From Metridium senile (taxonomy: Eukaryota > Cnidaria > Anthozoa > Actiniaria > Metridiidae): a DNA stretch of 64,000 nucleotides. A program made the translations under genes and the position numbers. Of this stretch, positions 37,708 to 47,300 are shown in pieces. Positions within the stretch are counted from its first letter, which is position 1, and each line of letters starts with the position of its first letter. The notes under the pieces are model-generated. The model worked only from the letters and a program-made list of their open reading frames with translations, did not search any database and was not told the origin of the DNA. The stretch lies in contig OX459104.1 in assembly GCA_949775045.1 (NCBI GenBank), positions 15,993,096 to 16,057,095 of the forward strand, given 5' to 3'.

Positions 37708-40700
37708 AGATTGGCTGACTGACTGAAATGAGTAACTGATTAATTGATTGATTGACTTACTGATTGATTGTAGATTGGCTGACTGGCTTAATCACTGACT
37801 GTTTAACTTACTGACAGACTGACTGATTTGACTGACATATTGGCTGATTGACTGACTGATTGACTGACAGATTGTCTGACTGACTGATAGGTTAACTAAC
37901 AGATTGACTGACTGATGGACTGACTGGCTGACTGATTAATTGACTGATTGACTGACTGATTGGTTGACTGACTGATTGAATGAATGAATGATTGAACTTA
38001 CTGACAGACTGACTGATCTATTTGACTGGATTGATTATATTAAATGAGGTTTACACGGGACCGGTCAAATTTTTGACCGGTCAAAAAATCGTCTTGGACA
38101 TGCTGTTGACACAGAACCGAACAATATTTTTCGTCCTGTTCAGACGAATATTTGAACGGTTAGGCGTCCAAATTATTTCACGTTTAGTGCGGTCCCGTGT
38201 GAACGGAACCCGTAAGCAGGTGTTTTTTTGACCGGTCAAAAATTCGTCCGGTCCCATGTAAACGTAGCCTCACTGACTAATTAATTGACTTACTGATTAA
38301 TTGACTGACAGATTGACTTACTGATTGATTGATTAGCTAGTTAATATTTAAATGGTAGATTGATAAATCCATTTGATTGAATGAGTGTCGTTGATTGATT
38401 GACAGGTTTTGCAGCTACTGCATGTAAAACATGCCGACCTGGCCAAGCAGTTTGTAAGAGTAACGTCTAGTACCGTAAGAGCAATGATAAAACGTAATGG
38501 CCGTCTTGCCAAGAAACATTTCATGGATGTCTTGATGGCTCCTTTGATAACAGTCACAGAAAACTCGGGTATGGTATACAGATATTTCAAAAAATGTTGG
38601 ATACAGTAAAACCCCACATATAGACCTAATATGTAAGAACCTGTAGCACAAATCAATTCTCATATCTTGATTTTCATTATACTCAAAATGATCAATGAGT
38701 GGCTAATGTTTAAGTATTCGAACGACACACTTAACACTCACTATAACATTAAATATTTTAGCACACATGACTTCTCTCATGTTTATTTTCATCAATGGGT
38801 CATCAAGCACAAAGAAACAAATGTTCACAAAGAAACTTCTAGAATTAATCATTCAAATAGCAGCTGAGAAATGCATGTATATATAATTATATATATACAA
38901 GCAGCCATGCATATCTTCGCTGATATTTGACAAATTAATTCTAGAAGTTTCTTTGTGAACCTCTTTTTTGTCATCACTTGAGTATATTCTTTTGAACTTT
39001 GAAAACATAATTTGTTTATTTCATATTCTAATTGACTGCTATATCAAAATTATAGATTAGAATGACATTAACAAAGGTAAAAGGTTTGAGATCAAAATAT
39101 TAAAGTTTTGAAAAGTTATGAGAATAATTTTCAAAAGTGTAAAAAACGCCACAATTAATTAGCAAGGAAACAGTTCACTGAACATGCACATTCAGATCTT
39201 TAAAATATTTTTTCCAAATAGCTTCACTTGAATTATATTAATTTTACAGCAATAAAACTTTCAGCAAAAATACTTATTTCTGCTTGCTCTTTCTGATGGT
39301 GGTACTGATATGTGACCTCTCACGAGAAAACGTTACATAACTCTTGGCCGTTAATTACCGTTATAACGGTTGTTAACGCTTTTACAAGACTGCCTAACGC
39401 TTTTGAGAAGCGTTAGTTCGAAAGCCTAACGCTTTACTAAGGCTTTAGTTCGGAGGCCTAACGCTTCGCTAATATTATTTTAATATTTAGGTAAACTTTA
39501 CTTTTTAAAATCAATTGGCATTCAGTCAATTTTAGGGTATTTTTCAATTTTCAGGGTAATTTTACCTAGTAGGGGACGTCATGTTCTATGCGAATTGTTA
39601 AATAAATAAGTCAATAACACTTTCCTAATTAGTTATAATAAATTAAGACAAAATTAAAAACAACAAAAGTTTATAAGCACAGCATTTTTATTAATTCAAA
39701 CAGTTTACCAACAAGTTATTTTGTTTTGATATTTTTTGTCATTTTTAAGTAGCTTTATTTGAAGTGGTTGACATAGGATTTAATTTCTTGTAACAGAAAA
39801 TGTAATAATTCAGAAAACTTAAATTTATTGATCATACTTAAATTTTTCCTTTTAAATGTTCCATTACTCTTCTTCAGCACTTTTCTGACTTTCTTCATTG
39901 CTTTTGCCTTCTTTTTCCTCAGTTTAGGTGACTCTTCATGGTCACTCATCATTGTCATTATTATCAGCTTTTTGAACTCTACTGTTATAATGTTTGTGTA
40001 CAAAAATGTTCAAAGTTCCGAACTCTGGGAACTCTACTTACTAGTAAAAAAGTGACGTCAAAACAGCGTATAAAATGTTAAAACCTCTGTGTTTAGTGGT
40101 GAGTTTTCCTTTTCTTTTTCTCTGGTTCATTCACTTCTGTTGTTTTTGTGGCTTTGCGTTTTTCTTTGGGTTCGTCGGTTTGCACTCCTATTTCGGCTGT
40201 TCGCACGGGTTCCCAGTTTGCTAAGGTAGTCTTGCTTGGGGACTCGTCACACCACTGGAAGTATTTGCAATAGTCTTGGTACTGGGCACACTTGAAAAAA
40301 CCTCGTCCTGGGTTTTCTTTGGTTTTGGAGAGCAATAGAGTTGCAATCTCTCTGTGATTGCACAAGGGCTGCTTGGGGTGTTTGTACTCATTGCGAACGT
40401 TTTCCTTGAAGATGTTTGTATACTCATTTAAATCCTCGGCTCTTGTGAAAAAGCCACATTTCTTTGCTTTACATCTTATAAACTGTTCGTCTTTTTGTGA
40501 TTTGAAGACTTCAAGACAGTTGGTTTCCTTGCAGAAACAGGGATAAAAGACTAGTGACACCATTGTTGTTGTTAGACTGAGCTTTAAATTTGAGATGCTG
40601 AGCTTGAATGATGAAATGAGTTTAAATACACTCTGTCTTCCAGTGTATACCTAATAAGGTGTTGCTTTGCTGATTTCTGTCTTCTAGAAGTGTATACCTA

Positions 40701-43700
40701 ATAAGGTGTTGCTTTGCTGATTTCTGTCTTCTAGAAGTGTATACCTAATAAGGTGTTGGTTTGCTGATTTCTGTCTTCTAGAAGTGTATACCTAATAAGG
40801 TGTTGCTTTGCTGATTTCTGTCTTCCAGTGTATACCTAATAAGGTGTTGGTTTGCTGATTTCTGTCTTCTAGAAGTGTATACCTAATAAGGTGTTGCTTT
40901 GCTGATTTCTGTCTTCCAGTGTATACCTAATAAGGTGTTGGTTTGCTGATTTCTGTCTTCTAGAAGTGTATACCTAATAAGGTGTTGCTTTGCTGATTTC
41001 TGTCTTCCAGTGTATACCTAATAAGGTGTTGGTTTGCTGATTTCTGTCTTCCAGTGTATACCTAATAAGGTGTTGCTTTGCTGATTTCTGTCTTCCAGTG
41101 TATACCTAATAAGGTGTTGGTTTGCTGATTTCTGTCTTCTAGAAGTGTATACCTAATAAGGTGTTGCTTTGCTGATTTCTGTCTTCCAGTGTATACCTAA
41201 TAAGGTGTTGGTTTGCTGATTTCTGTCTTCTAGAAGTGTATACCTAATAAGGTGTTGCTTTGCTGATTTCTGTCTTCCAGTGTATACCTAATAAGGTGTT
41301 GGTTTGCTGATTTCTGTCTTCCAGTGTATACCTAATAAGGTGTTGGTTTGCTGATTTCTGTCTTCCAGTGTATACCTAATAAGGTGTTGCTTTGCTGATT
41401 TCTGTCTTCCAGTGTATACCTAATAAGGTGTTGGTTTGCTGATTTCTGTCTTCCAGTGTATACCTAATAAGGTGTTGGTTTGCTGATTTCTGTCTTCCAG
41501 TGTATACCTAATAAGGTGTTGCTTTGCTGATTTCTGTCTTCCAGTGTATACCTAATAAGGTGTTGCTTTGCTGATTTCTGTCTTCCAGTGTATACCTAAT
41601 AAGGTGTTGCTTTGCTGATTTCTGTCTTCCAGTGTATACCTAATAATGTAAATAGAAACTAGCGAGTAAACTAGTATAGGCTGCGTTGGTGTTTGATATA
41701 AATGATAGGTAATATAATGAAATTTGTAACACCATAAAAAATGTTGACTTAACTTTACTGACGTTTCGAGCTTTAGCCCTTCATCGGAGTAAAAGAGTTA
41801 GACTAAGACAGACACTGAGTTTAAATAAGAAGCGGGAAAAGTGATGAACCAATCAAAAGGCGATAGAAAATGTAGGAGGAGTTGAAGAACGATGGAAAAA
41901 TTAATTGAAAGCGAATCATTCATTTATGCCGAAAGGTTGCTGTGTACCTAAGGAATAAATTAGTCGCATTTCTTTAGATTTACGGTTATTGTTAGTTATA
42001 TTTTAGCACACATCAATTCTCATGATTATGTTGATTTTCATTATACTTTGATGGATTTGGTCTTTCACTGCTTTGATGGATTTGGTCTTTCACTATCAAC
42101 ATGTACTGTTCTGATTATTCAGAATACCCGCCTCTTTCACTATCAACATGTACAGCTTTGATTATTCAGAATGCCTGCCTCTTTCACTATCAACATGTAC
42201 TGTTCTGATTATTCAGAATACCCGCCTCTTTCACTATCAACATGTATAGCTTTGATGGATTTGGTCTTTCACTATCAACATGTATAGCTTTGATGGATTT
42301 GGTCTTTCACTATCAACATGTACTGTTCTGATTATTCAAAATACCCGCCTCTTTCACTATCAACATGTATAGCTTTGATGGATTTGGTCTTTCACTATCA
42401 ACATGTACTGCTTTGATGGATTTGGTCTTTCACTATCAACATGTACTGCTTTGATGGATTTGGTCTTTCACTATCAACATGTACTGTTCTGATTATTCAG
42501 AATGCCTGCCTCTTTCACTATCAACATGTACTGCTTTGATGGATTTGGTCTTTCACTATCAACATGTACTGTTCTGATTATTCAGAATGCCTGCCTCTTT
42601 CACTATCAACATGTACTGTTTTATGGATTTGGTCTTTCACTATCAACATGTACTGCTCTCATAATTTTTGTAAAAGCAAAATTTCTATAAGATTTGTTAA
42701 CACTATTGTATATATATATTTTTTTAATTTGAAATTGTGTTGTACATTTTTATATAATATTAAATAGTCTCGGTCAGAACAAAAAAATAATAAAAAGCAA
42801 TTTAATATTTATTTAGCATGCGTAAATTACAATGTTAATGTTAATAATAAAATGCACAATACAAAGTATGCAAAGGTTCTAAAATACATTACAATGTCCA
42901 ACACAAACTTGTTTTAAAATATAATAAAAGAATAAAATAAAATAATATACAATAATCTAATTGCAATAACATTGTCATATAAAAAAGAAAATTACAAAAT
43001 AGGAATTAATTAAAAGACAAAAGAAGAAGTTCAGCTTGAGTAATCTGCTTTTGTCTTTTACTTAATTTCTATTTTGTAATTTTCTTTTTATATGACAATG
43101 TTATTGCAATTAGGTGTATATATGTCTTAAATATATCTGTAAAAAGATATCTAGATCGATTAAGAAGCTCATTTAAAATATAGACGCTTCTTAGTTTGAC
43201 TGTTATATTGAATGTTTTCATTTCTTTATTATAAGATTATCAGCCAGGTTCTATAGTTTGTGATGAAGATAAGCTTACTCAATGCATTGAAGACATCTAC
43301 AAGGTATGGAAACTGAATACTCCAATTTCAGTTTTATCGAGTACTGCTGTTTTATTTGACAAAAGGTGCATTTGCACAGGCTGAGGTTCGATAGGGGGGC
43401 TTTCATTTATTAGTGTATGGGGGGAGGGGAGGTCGGCAAAATCACCTCTTGTCTTTTCCAAATATTACACCACCACCCCCTATATTTGCCCAGTTTATAA
43501 CTAATGCTGCAGAAAATAAGTAACAACCCCCTATATGGCTGCCAAAAATAAAACACAACACTCGCTTATAAAGACACCAAACTCAGTAGAAAACAACCAT
43601 GCTGGTCTATTGTCAACTGTTCTATGGTTAATTGTCATGTGTTGTTGGAGTAGTTTGAGCTGTAACTGTTTACTTTTGATGATGCCTGTGTTGTGCTTTG

Positions 43701-44169
43701 TCCCAGGTGTTTGTCGTTGGTTCAGATCCACAGGGCTCATTTCTGTTGTCACTATGTCCTGTTATTCATCCTATCTTTGAACTTTACTGCTTTATGAGGA
43801 AAGGAGTCTCTTATCTTAGGTAAGACAATCATTATTATCATTATAATTGCAATAAATTGTCATCATTAATATAATCATCATTATCGTAATCATCATCATC
43901 ACCAACTTTGTCACTGCCATCATTATCACCATCATCATCACCATTACCATCATCATCATCTTCATTACCATCCTCATTATCATCGTCATCACCACCATAA
44001 TCATTATTAACTTTACCACTATCATCATCATTACAATCATCATCATTATTATCGTCACCACCACCACCATCATCATCATTATTAACTTTATCAATATCAT
44101 CATCATTACAATCATCATCATCATTATCATAACCACCACCACCATCATTATTATTATCAATATCATCTT

Positions 44170-44201
<32 letters not shown>

Positions 44202-44217
44202 CAACCACCACCATCAC

Positions 44218-44259
<42 letters not shown>

Positions 44260-44279
44260 TATTACTGTGATTCATTGCT

Positions 44280-44319
<40 letters not shown>

Positions 44320-47300
44320 GCATCATCATCATCATCATCATCATCACCTTGAGTCAACTTTATCATTCTATTTCAGATCATTCTGCCAAGAAATATTAGT
44401 TCGATACCTCAAACACATTGACAACACGCTAGCAATACGAACACTTTATATACTAGCATACAGTGAACACGCTCCTGAAACCTTTGGAGTCAAAACACAA
44501 AACAATGATAGAGAAACCTTGCACTCCAAGTCGACAAACAATAATGAAAATTGTACAGAAGTTAACAACGGGGGTGAAGAAAAGTCACAATCAGTGTCAG
44601 ATAACAAGACTGAGGACGGACTTATCAATGAAAGGAAAGAGCACATGGAGGATTTAAGTTTGGAGTCAGGAAATATGGCTGAGAAAAGACCTATAAACGA
44701 AAGGAAAGAGCACATTGAAGATTTAACTTTGAAGTCGGAAAATAACAATGAGAAAGCAACTTACAACAAAGCTAATATTGTTGATTCGGAAAATTCACAC
44801 TTTTCTAAAAACACTTTAAAAAGTAACAAACAGAGAAGTTCTAAAAACAGTCATGCCGCTGATTCTCAAGATCCAATCAAAAGAGACAACACACGTTCCC
44901 AAGGCAACGACACTTCCATCAAACTAATGAGGCACGAATATTCATATCACCATGGCGACAGTGGTGGCATTGTTATCAAGGTTAAACGCGATGCCACGGA
45001 ATCTGTCAATGGAGTCATGGGGAAATTGACAATTGATGACGTCATGGGAAAATTGACGGATGATGACGTCATGGGAAGATTGACGGATGATGACATCATG
45101 GGAAGATTGACGGATGATGACGTCATGGAAAGATTGACAGGTAGTGATGACGTCATGAGTCACGAGGTGCGAGCCACAAGTCTAGTAGAGCTCTTGGTCG
45201 GTGTTAAGAACGATAGCTTGGCTGGTGAGTTATTCTTGCATCTGATGACACAGCTGACTGGAATTGTGTCCAGTGATGACGAGAGCACTGTGAATGGTAA
45301 GTGGATATAACAATAACCTCCATTAACCTCGTTCCCAGGGCCCTTCTCACTTCGTCCAGCTCAAAAGCGAAGGGAGAGGGCACTGGGAACGAGATTGTAG
45401 CCTCCATATGCCCCGGCATAATATATCAAAAATAATTTATGCACCCATATTATCTCAACAATAGCCTCTATGTTCTTGACGTTGATCAGTTCCTTACTTT
45501 CATTTCAACTTAAAACTCATCGACAAATGAGTTTGGTTAGGTACCATGCAGAGTGAGCTCCACCAATTGCCACAGATTGCACCCAAGCCAGGAGATAACC
45601 ATGGCAACCGGACCACAGCTCACCACTGTTACCTGTCACACTGTAAACAATGGAATTTATACTTACCCTGATGATCATGCAGCCAAACAACCCATAGAAA
45701 TATTTTAAGGAAGGGTGGGAAAATCAATATGCAACGATGCCAGCACTAAAAACACGCCACGCTTAAACTGCTCTGGACCACCATGTGTGAGTGGCCAGCA
45801 AACATTGTCTCGGTTTTAGCTTAGCCTAAATACATTTAGCCACATGTAATTTATTTCTCTTTCAGACGAGCCAGCAGATCTTCAAGTGTACGACAGACAA
45901 GCTGAGCTCAATCAAAAGAGCCTTTTAACTCTCCAACTAGTTGCCCTGATGTGTGATAAGCTGGGCCCGTCTATACTACAAGATGGCTGTCAGATGCTTG
46001 CTTTCATCAAGTCTACGTTACAAAGAGGTGATGAGAATGGTGGTGGTGGTGGTGGTGGTGATGATAGTGTTGTTGGTGATGGTAAAAAAGATGGTGGTGG
46101 TGGTGATGATAGTAGTGGTGGTGATGATATTGGTGATTGTGATGATGATGGTGATGATGAAAGGATGGTGATGATGGTGGTAGTGATTGTGATGATGATA
46201 ATGGTGATGATGATGGTAATGATAGTGATGATGGTGATAATAGCAGTTATGATGATACTGGTGAATATAGTGATGGTGATAGTGGTAATGTTGATGATGA
46301 TGCACATAATAATGATGGTGTACTGACGATGATGATGATAACGTTAACAATAACAATATTGTTAACAATAACAACGATAATTTAATCCAGAACTATCTAA
46401 CGAACTAACTAACTTAGAAAAATCCCTTCCTTCTAGGTTGTATCTTATGTGACAACGAGCTTCTAGAAGGCGCACTTGCCTCAGAAACACTGACCATGGC
46501 ATTTGGGATGCTATCCGCTATGTTAGGTGGAGCAACGAAAATAGAGACACAAGAAAGAAAATTACTCGAAGAGCTACTTCCATTACTCGAGAAACTCTTC
46601 TTACGTCATAATGACGAGAAGGTCAGGGAAATGGCCAATGATCTACGTATAGCCATAGCAACGTATGGGGCAGTATGGAGTCAGCAGATGAAGAAGGCCG
46701 CTGAGGATCTTGGGAAAGTGAATGGAAAGAGTGAAGGTGGTGGTGAGTTAGCTGTTGTCATTGTTATCATCATCATCACCATCACCATTATCATCATTAT
46801 CTTTACCATCACCATCATCATCATTGTCGTCATCATTATCATCACCACCATCAGTATTGTCATTTTAATCATCATCATCCCCCCCCCCCCCCCCCCCCCA
46901 CCACCATCATCATTTACACCATCCCTATATCAACATGTTGAGCGTAAAAACTTTGGTTCTTTCTTACATAGACACAACCCCCAATCCATCAGCTCATCAT
47001 CATTATAATCATCATTCTTATCAACATCACCATCGTAAAACCTCTTGTTCTTCCTTCCTTAGACACCACCCCCAATCCATCAGCGGACGACACCAAGTTT
47101 ACCGAGTCATTCAAAGAACTATGTGACCCACTAGTCCCTGTTCGTGGCCATGCCATCATCACCATCGTAAAACTACTCTACAAGAGAAACCCTCAAGCTC
47201 TGTCCCACACCGATGCGCTGCTTAAGATCTTCTCCGCTCAGCTGTCTCATGACGATTCGTATATATATCTAGCAGCGATACAAGGGCTGGTTGCATTATC

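Noticed and set aside
40630..41646. Possible CRISPR array
   Set aside because: Units are contiguous tandem repeats with no unique spacers, in a eukaryotic intron.
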